A stretch of 64,000 bases of DNA, from positions 7,976,166 to 8,040,165 of the forward strand of contig JAPTYO010000005.1 in NCBI GenBank assembly GCA_036873135.1, in the 5' to 3' direction. The notes under the pieces were generated by a model. It had not been told where the DNA came from, did no database searches, and worked only from the letters and a program-made list of their open reading frames with translations. Made by a program: the position numbers and the translations under genes. Below, piece by piece: positions 33,273-44,764 of this stretch (position 1 is the first letter of the stretch; each line of letters starts with the position of its first letter). Source of the stretch: Clarkia xantiana subsp. parviflora. Its lineage: Eukaryota > Streptophyta > Magnoliopsida > Myrtales > Onagraceae.

Positions 33273-34445
33273 TCAAGTGACGGTTCAAACCTCGCTTGAC
33301 TCTATATTAAAATATGATAATCGTCCAATTTAGGTTCGGTGTTGACCTCAGAAGTTGATTGATCGTCGATTGGATACTTGAGCTTTAATTTCGTCAATCC
33401 TTGATTTTTCTTGACGAGTGATCTGTTATCTGCTGACAGGGTTAATGTAGCAGAGATATGTATATATAATGGATGCATGTGATCATATTTCTAAATGTCA
33501 ACATGCGTAAAGATGTACTAATCATGGATGTGTTCGCTACGTAAATGACAAGTGCGATGATAACGATATTGATGATATGATGACGTTTTACTAATAACGG
33601 AATCATGCGATCAATCGTATGATGATAAAGACATGGATCATGCCTTAAGATAAACTAGACGATCGTAATTAAATCATGGGTACGTAGCATGTGAGCATGA
33701 TTGCACATGAAGTGTTGTATGTTGTAATAATGATGTAAACATGCTTAGTCATGATGCTAGGGACTTATAGAGAAATATAAATGAATTTATGACTTATCTA
33801 AAAGTGTGAACACTATTAGGAAAAATAGAAGAGAGAATACCCATTTGTTAAACCTTCATCCTTAATAGTTTTCAAGATCCTCTCTTTTCTTGAAGAAGAA
33901 GAAACTTTTGGAGAAGCCAATATTGGGGCTAAGCACATTTGAAGACCAAGCAATTTTGGGGGCATCCATACAAAGGACATCAGCGGTGGAATTCCGGCAA
34001 TAGGAGGGACAACCACGACACAGCTCATGGCGGCGCGTGGCGGGTTGGCGGCGGCGCGTGGGTCTCCGGTGGTGGCGGGTGATCTCTAGTGGCGGTGGTC
34101 GGCTTTCCGGGGTCGTCTCGTGGTGGCGAGTCTAATTTCGAGTATGGCTGGACCCTTTGAAACTTCGTTTAAGTTCAATTCGATCTTGATTGCCTCTTGA
34201 ATTTGGCTAATATAGGATGCACACAAGGTGTTTGTTAAAATTTCCAAAAGAGATTAGTTTTCCAAATTGGCCAATATTTTGGCTAAGTGCTGAAAATTAA
34301 CAATCATGATAGTAAGTAATAGTACTCCCCTCATGTATCGTGATCATTGTTGACATGATGCACCATGACGTAGATAGCATCAAAACATGCTCCATGCTGA
34401 TTGTTGATAGTTGATAATCGCTCATTGTTACCTCCTTCATGATGA
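33273..34445. other. 3' untranslated region of decayed gypsy, unassigned
   Basis: Non-coding. It is AT-rich with GATGAT words at 33420-33800 and has a GC-rich patch at about 34025-34135. By position it is the 3' untranslated DNA of the minus-strand Tat-type element between its LTR and its tandem array. Confidence 0.35.
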
Positions 34446-35300
34446 AACACTTAGAGAATATTTCTTGACGGTTGATGTTTACTACTTGCCATATGTCGTC
34501 TGTCATGTGCTGTCTGTCGTAGTTGAACACTTAGAAATATTTCTTGATACTCGACACCTTGTCATATGTCGACTGCTGATATAGTAAAATACTTAGAAAT
34601 ATTTCTTGATAGTTAACACCTCGTCACATGTAGATTGCTGACATAGTAAAATACTTAGAAATATTTATTGATAGTTGACAACTCGTCACATGTAGATTGC
34701 TGACATAGTAGAATACTTAGAAATATTTCTTGATAGTTGACACCTCGTCATGTGTCGTCTGCTTCGGGCATGGCCAGCTCCCATAGTGTGACGGGCGGTG
34801 TGTAATAGAAAAATACTTAGAAATATTTCTTGATAGTCGACACATCGTCATGTGTCGTCTGCTGACATAGCAAAATACTTAAAAATATTCTTGATAGTCG
34901 ACATGTTGTCATATGTCGACTGCTGACATAGTGGACAAATTAGAAATTATTCACTGATAGTCGACACCTTGTCATATTTCAACTGCTGACATAGTGAAAA
35001 ACTTAGAAATTATTCCTGGAGAGTCGACACCTTGTCATATGTCGACTGCTGACATGGTGGAATACTTAGAAAATATTCCTTGTTAGTCGACACATTGTCA
35101 TATGTCGACTACTGACATGGTGGAACACTTAGAAAATATTCCTTAGTAGTTGACATTGTCATGTGTTGACTGCTGACATGGTGGAATACTTATAAAATAT
35201 TCATTGATAGTCGACACCTTGTCATATGTCGACTGCTAACATGGTGGAACACTTAGAAAATATTCCTTAGCAGTTGACACCTTGTCATATGTCGGCTGTT
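34446..35300. repeat. 62-bp tandem repeat array
   Basis: About 13 copies of a 62-bp unit containing ACTTAGAAATATT, TTGATAGTCGACACC and GTCATATGTCGACTGCTGACAT. Copies differ by substitutions and one or two bases of length, and the first is most diverged. Such arrays in the 3' untranslated region are characteristic of Tat-lineage gypsy elements and can seed satellite DNA. One copy is interrupted by a plastid rRNA fragment at 34762-34804. Confidence 0.85.
34762..34804 (-). other. 43-bp fragment of plastid 16S rRNA (nuclear plastid insert)
   Basis: CTTCGGGCATGGCCAGCTCC and the following bases to TGACGGGCGGTGTGTA read, on the minus strand, as the highly conserved 3' domain of plastid-type 16S rRNA (around the universal 1390-1440 region). 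It replaces about four bases of one 62-bp repeat unit. Flanking repeat sequence is otherwise collinear. The match is from recognition of the conserved rRNA sequence, not from a search. Confidence 0.85.
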
Positions 35301-35553
35301 ATCAGCGTTCATGGTATAAACCTGCATTAATTTGGAAAACACATGCAAGTATACCTGTTAGTGCCATAATTATATTTGCACTTGTTACCTGTAGGCGCGT
35401 GTCATTCGCATAGAACATGTAGGTGTTGGGACAACCCATGTCGTCATAGAGTTGCCCCCCGAGGGGGATGTTCGCTATGTGATGTATAGAGACTAACAAG
35501 TCTATAGATATGTAGTTGTCTCCATCGGGAGAGTGTTCGTATGAGTAACTGTC

Positions 35554-36563
35554 ATGTACACATATGTTAATCGTGTCGTTATCTGCTTTTACAGGCTGGG
35601 TCGACATCATAGTTCTCGGGTTCACGCTATTAGCTCATCTGGAACATTCGTCATGAGTAAGTTTTCCATTCCTACCCCACTAGTTACTTTATGTTCGGAT
35701 ACTGGCGACGAGTCCGAAGCTGATTTGGTAGCGTACTTAGATAATGAGTTGGAAGTTGAGGCTGATCATATCCTAGAGTCTGCCGACGAGTCCGAGATGG
35801 AGATGATGGATGTGACTCAGTACTTCGGTGGTGCTAAGATAGATAGGAGCATTTCATGTTGAGTGCATCTTCCTCTTGCCTTTGTCCATATTTGAACGCT
35901 GTGTTTCCTTTTGACGTGCTTCACGATGTCGTCCTTGGTCAGCCCACAGTACCACCTGACGACTTGTCTGCTGTCTACTTGAGGCAAGTTCGGGAAGGCT
36001 TACGCTTTCCCTATTATCCGGACTTGGTCGATCTCTGCCAATTTTATCGGATCTCTCCTTTGGAAATTTCGCCTTCAGGCATCTGTGTGTGGACTTGCTT
36101 CCGAGTGTTGTTCCATCAGCAGTCATGGCATTATTCCTCGGTTATCTTTCGTTGCTTCTACAAACTATTACGTCCAGATGTGACAGGGTTGTGTAGTATG
36201 AAGATGCGCTGGCCCTGCTTGAAGGATAAGGGGTTCATGACACTTGGGCTTGGAGATGTCGAGTGTGATAGTAGTGTCAGACTTGCTGGAAAGGCTGATC
36301 GCTCCGGGTCTCACTGGCGTCATCAGTATTTCTTCGTATGTGATGGTGGCACTACCAGGGATACCGTAGAAGTCACAGAAGCTGACTGTGCCCCTGCTTT
36401 CTCCGAACTTTCTTCAGCGGACAAGAAAGTTTTAAAGCAAATATACCAGTGTCAACAGGTGCGCACTTATCAGTGTTTGTCGCGTGTTTCGGACCAAGAG
36501 CTGATTGATGCCGGGATTCATATACTTTCTTCTGAGGATTCGGTATGCTACGAATATTTATAA
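35554..36563 (+). pseudogene. extra ORF of Tat-type gypsy (Transposase_28-like)
   Basis: Two overlapping plus-strand frames (35554-35862 and 35856-36563) are joined by a frame change near 35858 and together give about 330 codons. The first part is acidic. The second contains RFPYYPDLVDLCQFYRISP and SGICVWTCFRVLF, signatures of the plant 'putative gypsy-type transposon' family, and then an HWRHQYFFV segment. The gene runs opposite to the gag-pol remains at 36548-38240 and meets them tail to tail. The same arrangement is seen in the complete gypsy, whose antisense gene (58149-60876) encodes a related protein. Its function is unknown. Confidence 0.75.
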
Positions 36564-38240
36564 CTTCTTATTTTATTGTGACCCAATTTCCCTTTGAAGA
36601 GGCCTTTCTTTTCTTCAATCCATTGAGGATCGTTTTGTTGGCCGCCTCGATCTGCCCATTCGTTTGCGCATGATGAACAGAGCCAATGATGGTTTATATG
36701 CGTTTCTTCACAGAAGTCGGCGAGCTCGTCGCTGGCAAACTTAGGGCCATTGTCGTTGATGAGGATTTTTGGCACCCCATATCGACATATGATTTGTTCT
36801 CGTATGAACTTGATCATCTGGAAGATAGTTGTAGATGCCAGAGCCTTTGCTTCTTTATGCCTGGTCGGCCAATAGAACCCTTGTCGTAAGGCTTTTAGTA
36901 CCAAGGTTTTGGCACCTTCATGACATCGCGTCTTTCCCTTGTGTATATCTTCCATTATCCTTTCAGTTTGAGGAGTGGCGACACATCGAAGATAAGGAGT
37001 GAAGTATCCTCTTTTATAGAGGTATCCATCTAGGATTACATATCACGTCGCCACTCTTTGAATTTTCATCGCCTCTATCGAATCTTTTGGGAGATTTCCC
37101 TTTTCCAGATAATTCTGGACGGGAGTGATCCATGAGTCGAGAGCTTGGATATTGAGAATTTCTGCTCCAGCATCAGCGGATGAATAGTGGGAGCTTTCGA
37201 TGAAATGAATGGGCACTTGCGGGACGCTACCCCAAGCAAATTTGCTGAGGGTATCGATCTCTTGATTATTTTCTTGAGGGATGGCCTCTATTTAGAAATG
37301 AGGCATGTCCCTGATAAGTCGTTGCACTTGATCCACGTATTTCTTTATGTTTTCTCATTTGGCGCGTAAGTTCTGTTGGTCTGATTATCAATTAATTTAG
37401 AGTCACAACGAACTTTTAAGTTAGTTATTCCCGTACCTTTGGCGATGCGGAGGCATGTCAGCGAAGCTTCATATTCCGCCTCCTTGTTGGTCGCCCAAAA
37501 GGTTAAAGCCAAAGCATATCGGAGGGGTTCTCCGTCTGGTGGCGTCAAGACTAGTCCTGCCCCACATCCTAAAGAGGAGGATGATCCATCGGTCTGCAGC
37601 AACCACGGCATGGTGTCGTTGGCAGTGTTCTCTGGCATGGATTATACATGCTCTTCTTGGGGGAGGATGACAGGCTTAGCATCTGGCGTTACCGTGTTTT
37701 CAGCTATGGAGTCGGCCAGTGCTTGCCCTTTGATCGCCTTCCTTGGTTCAAAGTGAATGCGAAATTCACTCAATTCCACAACCCATTTGACCATCCTTTC
37801 TGAAATGTCCGGCTTTTGCAAAAGTTGCTTGAGAGGTTGATTGGTGCGCACCGTGATTTCATGAGCATGAAAGTAAGGTCGCAGCTTTCTCGCCGCTATT
37901 AAAAGGGTATACAGATATTTCTCGATCTCCATGTAGTTAGCCTCAGCAAGAGCTTACTAACATAGTAAACCGGAATTTGAATGTTGCATGTCTCCTTGAT
38001 AAGCACTGAACTCACCGCCGTAAATCCTCCGGATATGACATTGATGCCATTATTAGGGGAGGTTCTCCATCTTCTTGGCTTGTGAGAGTGGTGGCGACTT
38101 TGTCGCTGGAATTCTTCTTCTATGAATTCTTCATATCTTCTGCTTAAGAGGCAGTCCTCAATATCATGCCCCTCGTCTGATGACGTTCATAGCATGTAGG
38201 GGAACATCGACTTGGGGAAGAACGTCGACTTGGCCTAGGA
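36548..38240 (-). pseudogene. deleted Tat-type gypsy gag-pol
   Basis: In minus-strand order: gag C-terminus with a HQTRGHDIEDC half-knuckle and NGINVISGGF (38240-38025), then directly RNase H (38025-37642, with VYYVSKLL and KWVVELSEFRIHFEPR). A second archaeal-type RNase H follows (37638-37345, DGSSSSLGCGAGLVL), then integrase (about 37015-36548, HEGAKTLVLKALRQGFYW and VPKILINDNGPKF). Protease and RT are absent, removed between gag and RNase H. Integrase lacks the second Cys pair and the first catalytic Asp. The dual RNase H identifies the Tat lineage. Confidence 0.82.
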
Positions 38241-38927
38241 GGTGGGGATGACACCTGATTCCACTCCGAAGCTTAAGTCAGTAATGGAATTTAAGAGAGA
38301 ATACTTAAAAGTATCTGAATCAAGATTAAGTAAATAATGAAAGTGAATCCCTATTTATAGGGGGAGTGTACCGACTTTAAGTAGTGGTTACCCTCTTGGG
38401 AGGGTTTCTATCCAGCAGTCGGCTTAAGCAGGTGACAAGAAGGTTGCCAGCTGGTACCTCTTCCTTAGAAAGAAGGTTTTCGTGGTATACAGAGCGGCGA
38501 GCAGGTCGCCAGCTGGTGCCTCTTCCTTCAGAGGGAAGTCTTTCTAAAGGCGGCGAGCAGGTCTCCAGTTGTCCTTTCCTTCAGAGGGAAGTCTTCTAAA
38601 GGCGGCGAGCAGGTCTCCACCTGTCCTTTCCTTAAGAGGGAAGGTTTCTTCTAAGTACCTAATGGTCGACTCGACTTGATTCGTACCTTAGAAGGGAAGC
38701 TTTGGTCCTCGACTCGACTTACACCTTAAGAGGGAATCTTTGAGTGACCTTTTCGGCTTGCCCTCATTTATGGTCGTTGCCTTGGAAGTCGACTTCTGTT
38801 TGTAGGGTGGTCGACCATTCGTCTTCATCTCCTTATTCTTGATTCGAATGGTCGATCATATATTCTTTTGGGATCTCGACTTTTATTCTGTCGACTCGTA
38901 CTAGGCTGCCTCGAATCATATCCAACA
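38241..38927 (-). repeat. LTR-like region upstream of deleted gypsy
   Basis: The stretch ends ATATCCAACA on the + strand at 38927, so on the minus strand it starts TGTTGGATAT. It has a CTATAAATAGGG promoter-like box near 38350 (minus strand). Its middle, 38490-38650, holds three to four imperfect copies of a roughly 52-56-bp unit with GGCGGCGAGCAGGTCTCCA. The primer site and gag start are missing, so the inner border is uncertain. It does not match the LTR-like end at 33260, so the two may come from different elements. Confidence 0.5.
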
Positions 38928-39132
38928 GCCTCCAAGAAATAATGACTATAGATATAGTTTCCAATATTTACACATATATATACATTAATTTCGGCACACA
39001 CATATATATATATTTATTGTCAAGATTCTATATTTAAAAATATAAATCAATCAACAATCTTTATACCAATATAAAATGTGAGAGTTGTCCTCACCCCCAA
39101 AAGGTACCTCTTGAACATTTTTATTTTTATTT

Positions 39133-39190
<58 letters not shown>

Positions 39191-41275
39191 TATATTTAGT
39201 TCCCCTGTTTTTATAAAATTGGCGATTTAGTCTTTTTATCTTTGAGACCCATCTATTTATCTTTACTATTACTAAAAAAAACCATTTAGTTACATTTTGT
39301 TATTTTTTGTTTTTTAGGTCGCTTAATTGGTAGATCACCGTGGTTATTATTAATTTATCCATCAAATATACTTATCAATTAGAGTCAACATGCATTCAAT
39401 AGGTTCAAATGTAAGGTAGATGCATTTTTCCATTCACTATATCACCGATTTGGGGATGTTCCGCTTGTTGACATTTTTGTATCACATAATTTAGTCACTT
39501 GCTAACTCATATAACATATCAAATATGGATCAAACGTGGTTCTTGAAGTTTGACTTTACATATAACATGTTACTCAATGTTTAATACTTAATGACTCGAA
39601 CTATCGATTTAGTTATTGCGTTTGTAAATTCAATCATATTTGGTATCTCCTAATTGATAGTTGAATAAATAGTTAAGTTGAATTCAAGTATAAACTTTAG
39701 ACATTAGTGTTTTAAAAAAATTAATGATTTAGTCCCTACAATATTTGAGTATTACTAAAAATTTCATTAGATAAATTGCATTAACTTTTTTGTTTAGGTC
39801 GCTTAACTGACATGTTACATTAATTATCATTTACTTATTAATACAATATACCTATAAATTTGAGCCACCCATAAAGTATGATATGTACTCAACTCATGCA
39901 AACTTCGAGTACATGTTGAGATTTTTTTTGTAACACATAGATCAGTCATTTGTCAAATCATATCAAATGTCAAAATATGGGTCAACCACGGTTCTTGAAT
40001 TTTGATCTTTTACAGATAACCTGGTACTCATTGTCCAACATTTAGGGTCTCGAATCATTAATTTAGTTATTCCGTCTGTCAATTAAATCAAATTGTAACC
40101 TAATTAGTAGTTAAATAAGTAATTGACATATCAAGCATAAATTTTAGATTTTAATGAATTGGAATTTCCTTTAGCGTCCCGGTGGCCAAAAAAAAATTCA
40201 TTTAGCGTTAAATCAATTTTTGTTGGTATTATGATATAAAATTGCATGAAAAGTGTACAGTTACGTTTATATAGGTCAAACTGCTCCACCGATGACTCTA
40301 AGTGGCTAATTACGGACTTACATTCTTCACCCTCAAGTTGATAAATTAGATACAACTTTGTCGTTAATAACTCACGTCATGCTCAATCCAACTCATTATT
40401 AGTTATAACAGTAAATTAGTATCGTAATTTAAAACAATAGTTAGTTTTTGACTTAATTATCCTCTTCTATTTTTCCTGTTTTGAATTACTTTGTGTCGTT
40501 CTTTTCGATCACAGATTCATTTCTCGCAACCCCTAAAGTTGGCCATGTATTAACTACATATTAAAATATTAGAAAACTGAAGATAAATTATGTATTTTGA
40601 AATTTAGACGATTAATACGCGTGCAACGCACGCGTTAATAACTAGTATATATACATATATATTTGGTACTATCTATATATATATATATCTATATATATAT
40701 TGTCAAAATTCTATATTTGGAGATATAAATTATATATATATATATATATATATTCTCAATATTCAGGCAACTAATATCTATCAATATTATCTATATTCCT
40801 AATATTGTGCTAAATATGTTGATAATTTCTATCCACGATTATTTTGTGAATCTAGCCATAATTTTGACCTAAATCCCCTATGTAAATTTCGGCCGAAACA
40901 TGTAGAAAAAATTCGAGTAAAATTTTCGGTTACCATTAGGTTACTTGTGGACTAAGAAATAAAAAAAAAAAAATCATCTTGAACTCCCAAGGGTGGTTCG
41001 GCCGAAAACACTAAATTAGGGCTAGTGGTAAAATATCAAGATCAAAACCTATCAAGATCAAGAATCCAAAGTTTAATTTTGATAAAAAGTCTTATTTTTC
41101 TTGTAGATCATGAACATCAAATTTTATTATGAACATCATGAAAATTTCGGCCAACATGATTTACAAAAATCGAAGTTTTAAAAATTCCACTTTTAAAATT
41201 TCGGACGATGTCAACAAATTCAAGAACACCAATTTTATCAAAATCATGAATTCCTAATATAGGCTCTGATACCAC
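38928..41275 (-). other. AT-rich leader, family A copy 2
   Basis: Non-coding sequence similar in two blocks (38928-39060, 40660-41275) to the leader at 6620-6826 and 11024-11614. A long (AT)n run lies at 39137-39186 and another at about 40735-40752. The part between about 39090 and 40645 is not present in copy 1 and ends with a Helitron-type terminus. The tRNA-Met primer site GGCTCTGATACCA is at 41262-41274. Confidence 0.6.
40617..40645 (+). mobile_element. Helitron 3' terminus
   Basis: ACGCGTGC, loop AAC, GCACGCGT forms a perfect 8-bp hairpin. After seven bases, the sequence ends CTAG and is followed by T. A short GC hairpin just before CTRR-T is the hallmark of Helitron 3' ends. The 5' TC end would lie to the left, probably between 39060 and 39200, but was not identified. 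No Rep/helicase frame is present, so it is non-autonomous. Confidence 0.75.
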
Positions 41276-41873
41276 CGTAGGTTTACAGGGTTAAATAATA
41301 CGGAAACAAAACCCTAGATACGTGCATTGTAACTAATAGGCAACGGAAGATAGTGCACATACCTACAATGTTTCCTGTAGTCCCAAGATCACCGAGGGGA
41401 GTTCTCGATCCGCCGGACGGTTCCTGTAGAGGTTCTGGTTTAGGAAGCCCTACGCGGATTATGCCTCATAGCAAAGTCTCTGTCGATTCTTCAGCGGGAT
41501 GGATCACCAGATTATATTGCTCGACACATTTGGCACCTCCTAGGTTGGTGGTTGGTTCGGTCGAATTATGTAACTATAGGGATGAGGGATTTCTTTTAAT
41601 CTCACCACAAATTAATAGAGAATTAGCACTAAATAAATCACCTAGCACTCCTTATTTATAGGAGGAGCAAAGTGGACAAAAGTCCACTTTGCCCTCCTAT
41701 GTTTCGGCCGACTTAATTATGCAAGCAAGGGAGGCCCAAATTAGGGTCTCTTATGTCAATTGAGATTTTAGGCCCACCCAAAATCCCTAATGTGACATAA
41801 CCCAATTATTTTAGGTTACATGCTTATATTAATGGGCTCCTAATAACGGCGGCCCAATCTCCATATTCCAACA
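41276..41873 (-). repeat. 5' LTR, family A copy 2
   Basis: The 598-bp LTR is homologous to 11615-12214. Both share the CGGAAGA, GATGGATC and GGAGGAGCAAA-GTGGACAAA blocks and end in AACA. It abuts the primer site at 41262-41274. The inner TG is CG in this copy. Confidence 0.78.
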
Positions 41874-42814
41874 TGTAGGAGCCCGGCCTTAAGTCGAAGG
41901 AGCCCGAGCCGAAGTCGCTGGTCAGAGGTCGCATTAGCTTGGCCTGAAACTGCTGAAGCCCGCCCGAAGTCGTCGGAGCCCGACCCAATGTCTACAGAGT
42001 CATTATCCACTAAGTAATGATAAATTATTACATGGACTTAGTGCACCATTTCATCTATAGATCCATCCAAATAGAATTAAACATCTCAATATTAGTGGAT
42101 TAAGAGAATTATTTATTAGACCTAGTCTACCAACTTGGATATGGACCATATCAATAAACAATTGACAACTCATCAAACATAAGCTAGAGACAAATGAAAT
42201 AATGTAGAGGATAACTCTATCTTGCATTAATTACCACCGGTTAAAGAAAAAATTAATTACCAAAAGAACTATTATTTGGTATTATTAACTATAATATGCA
42301 ATAGTCATTATTAGATATACTTACTATGTATATTTATTAATAATAAATAAAAATGAATATTTTATAAACTAATGTAAATTTATAAATATAATAAAATTGT
42401 CACTAGTTTGTGATTTTTTTTTTTTTTTTTATATTTATTGAACATGGTAAATCCTAGATGGTAAGTCTCAATTTCCTTATAGGGTTCACCACACCAAATA
42501 AGTTTTTAGAAAAAAAAAATCATAACACTAATAATACTTGTATTGTATTTTATATGAAAAAGAATTATTTATTATTAATTACAATATGAAATGTTTATTA
42601 ATAAAAATAATTATTACATATTTTCTTTATATATCATAATATTATATATATTTTTTATAAAAATATGTCAAACTTTCACTTTTCTATGCTTATTATTATA
42701 TATATATTTTATGGTAAATATAAATTGTACGTTTATATATGTACAATAATAAAGGAAGAAAGTGCAGAAAATTAAATGCATGAAAAGAAAATATTTTTTT
42801 CCAAGTAAATCCTG
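41874..42814. other. unassigned AT-rich DNA
   Basis: Begins with a short GC-rich stretch containing repeated GGAGCCCG words (41874-41990), then AT-rich DNA with T runs. No gene was recognised. Confidence 0.3.
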
Positions 42815-42822
42815 TTGTAATT

Positions 42823-43274
42823 AAGGGATGGGCAAAAAAATCGGACCGGAATGTTTGGAACCGGTCCATATTTGACCGGTTCCAAACAGACCAAGTTTTT
42901 CAAGTGTAAACTGAACCAATAACCGTTTGTATATTTCTAGTTGAACTGGTTTTAAACTGGACCAGATTGTTTTGAACCGGTATTTTTTTACCCGGACTGG
43001 TTTCGGACTTGTTTTTTGTTTTAAATTTTTAGTGTAAATCTATAAATAAAAACGAGTCGGATCGGTTCCGAACCGGTTCTGGACCGGACTGGTCTGCTTT
43101 TTATAAAACAGTCCAGAACTGGTCCCGAACCGGTCCAGAAACGGTCCAGATTTTGTTGGTCAACTCTTGGTCAACATCTAATTAGGTCCGGGCTGTGCCA
43201 GACCGGACTGCTTAAGCCAGTTCCGGTCTAGGCCAGAACCGGTCCAGGCCGGACCAGTCCAATGCCCATCCCTA
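42823..43274. mobile_element. hAT-type MITE, second family
   Basis: The element runs from AAGGGATGGGCA to TGCCCATCCCTA with near-perfect terminal inverted repeats. It is flanked by TTGTAATT and TTGTAATA, an 8-bp duplication with one mismatch. The interior is full of GGACCGGTTC words in both orientations. There is no ORF. It is distinct from the TAGGGGTGAAA family at 3953 in its termini. Confidence 0.82.
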
Positions 43275-43282
43275 TTGTAATA

Positions 43283-44706
43283 ATATTAAGAGAGCGAAAT
43301 TAATACAGCAGATGTTATTCTCTCCGTTAAGACAATTATCTTTAGTATTTAGTTGATGAGTTTTCAATTTTTTTTTTTTTGCTCGGGCCATAATCATAGG
43401 CGGTGGACTAGGGATTCAGATCACCTGTTCAACTCTTCCTACACCAGATGGTGCCTCATTGTTAAGATCTTGACACATATGCTTCAATTTAATATTTTCC
43501 TTCTAGGATTCACCAATTCCAATATGGTTTTAGAAAGGAAAAAAACCACAAAATTAATCACACAGAGTATATGTGTTAAAATTACAACGACGAGACATAA
43601 TTTGAAATAGAAAAAGTGAGGTAGGTGATCAGAACCCGTGTACTAGGTCTAAGAAATAATTTCTCGTTGATTAAGTATAAACATGAAATAGAATAACCAA
43701 ACAAATGCATAACTAATAAGAATTGTAATTAAGTTTGAGTTACTCTTATCATATTTATAGGAAAGTATTATTGTTTATTCCATATTAGTTAAATAATAAA
43801 ATATTTATAAATTCAGTCACAATTTAGATGTTTATTTTGACTTATGAATTTATTAAAAAGCAAAATAAATTTATATATTTTTTTCATTATGTTTCTTAGT
43901 TTACTATAAGTGCTAATAGTTTCTTATGTTTTTAGTAAAAAATATATTGTGTTGGATGAACTTTAGAGAGCAAACTAATCACACATTTCAATAGGTGTCA
44001 CATTTTTCTCTAAAATTCACCTTGTCTCCTAGAGTTCACCCAGTTCAATATGATTTTAGGAAAAAAAAATGTATACTTGTAGTAAACTAAAACACAATGC
44101 AAAAGATAACTCACCTGCCGAAATAACCTCATCGATGCAAATTATAATTCATTGGCCAGCACTTTATTCCTTACGAGCTGACCATGCGTCAGAATTTGTG
44201 TGGGTGTAAATCAAGCATGTTATAGATGTTGTCCTTCTATGGGGCTCCTCCTAGGACCATCTTGCAAAAAAAAAAATATATAATATTTTAATAGATAAAT
44301 ATATAATATATTTCACATAATACATATATATTATATCTAATTATATACACAAAACAAATTATTATTTTAAGCACAAAGCAAAGTAGAAGATTTTTTTTTT
44401 TTTTTTTCAATCAATATATTTTCATTTCTTATGAGAAACTCCTACAACAATAGATATTTCATACCTTCCTAGAGAAGTCGCAAGAGTCACAGTCTCACAG
44501 ACCATGATATATTTCCTTTAAGTACTAATTTTAAATCAATAATCTTAAGTAGGTAGGTGGTCAAACACGGAGGCTTATGAAATGAACCAACGGTGTCATT
44601 TCCTCTAAAATGAAGAGGTTATATTAAGCCAAGAAACTATTCAGTTAATTAATTGCTTGTTGTACAAGAAATATTATAAAATTATCATGGATGGTTTCTT
44701 CTTCTG
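43283..44706. other. AT-rich region upstream of AAA-ATPase gene 2
   Basis: No gene is supported. T/A homopolymer runs occur at about 43366-43380 and 44390-44408. This is presumably the distal promoter of the ATPase gene plus old repeats. Confidence 0.35.
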
Positions 44707-44717
44707 TATATATAAAT
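44707..44717 (+). promoter_or_regulatory. TATA box of AAA-ATPase gene 2
   Basis: TATATATAAAT lies 48 bases before the ATG, followed by a CA-rich leader with no upstream ATG. Its position and composition fit a plant TATA box. Confidence 0.55.
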
Positions 44718-44764
44718 CAGTACACATCTCATAAGCTACCACAACCCCAACACCAGTAAGCAAG

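Noticed and set aside
34741..34830. A nuclear or plastid rRNA gene
   Set aside because: Only 43 bases of 16S sequence are present; both sides are tandem repeat.
34446..35300. Regular repeats suggestive of a CRISPR-like array
   Set aside because: Units are contiguous 62-bp tandem copies without unique spacers, in plant nuclear DNA.
44390..44408. T run as a reverse-strand LINE poly(A) tail
   Set aside because: No LINE coding sequence or duplication adjoins it; the same holds for the T run at 42414-42430.
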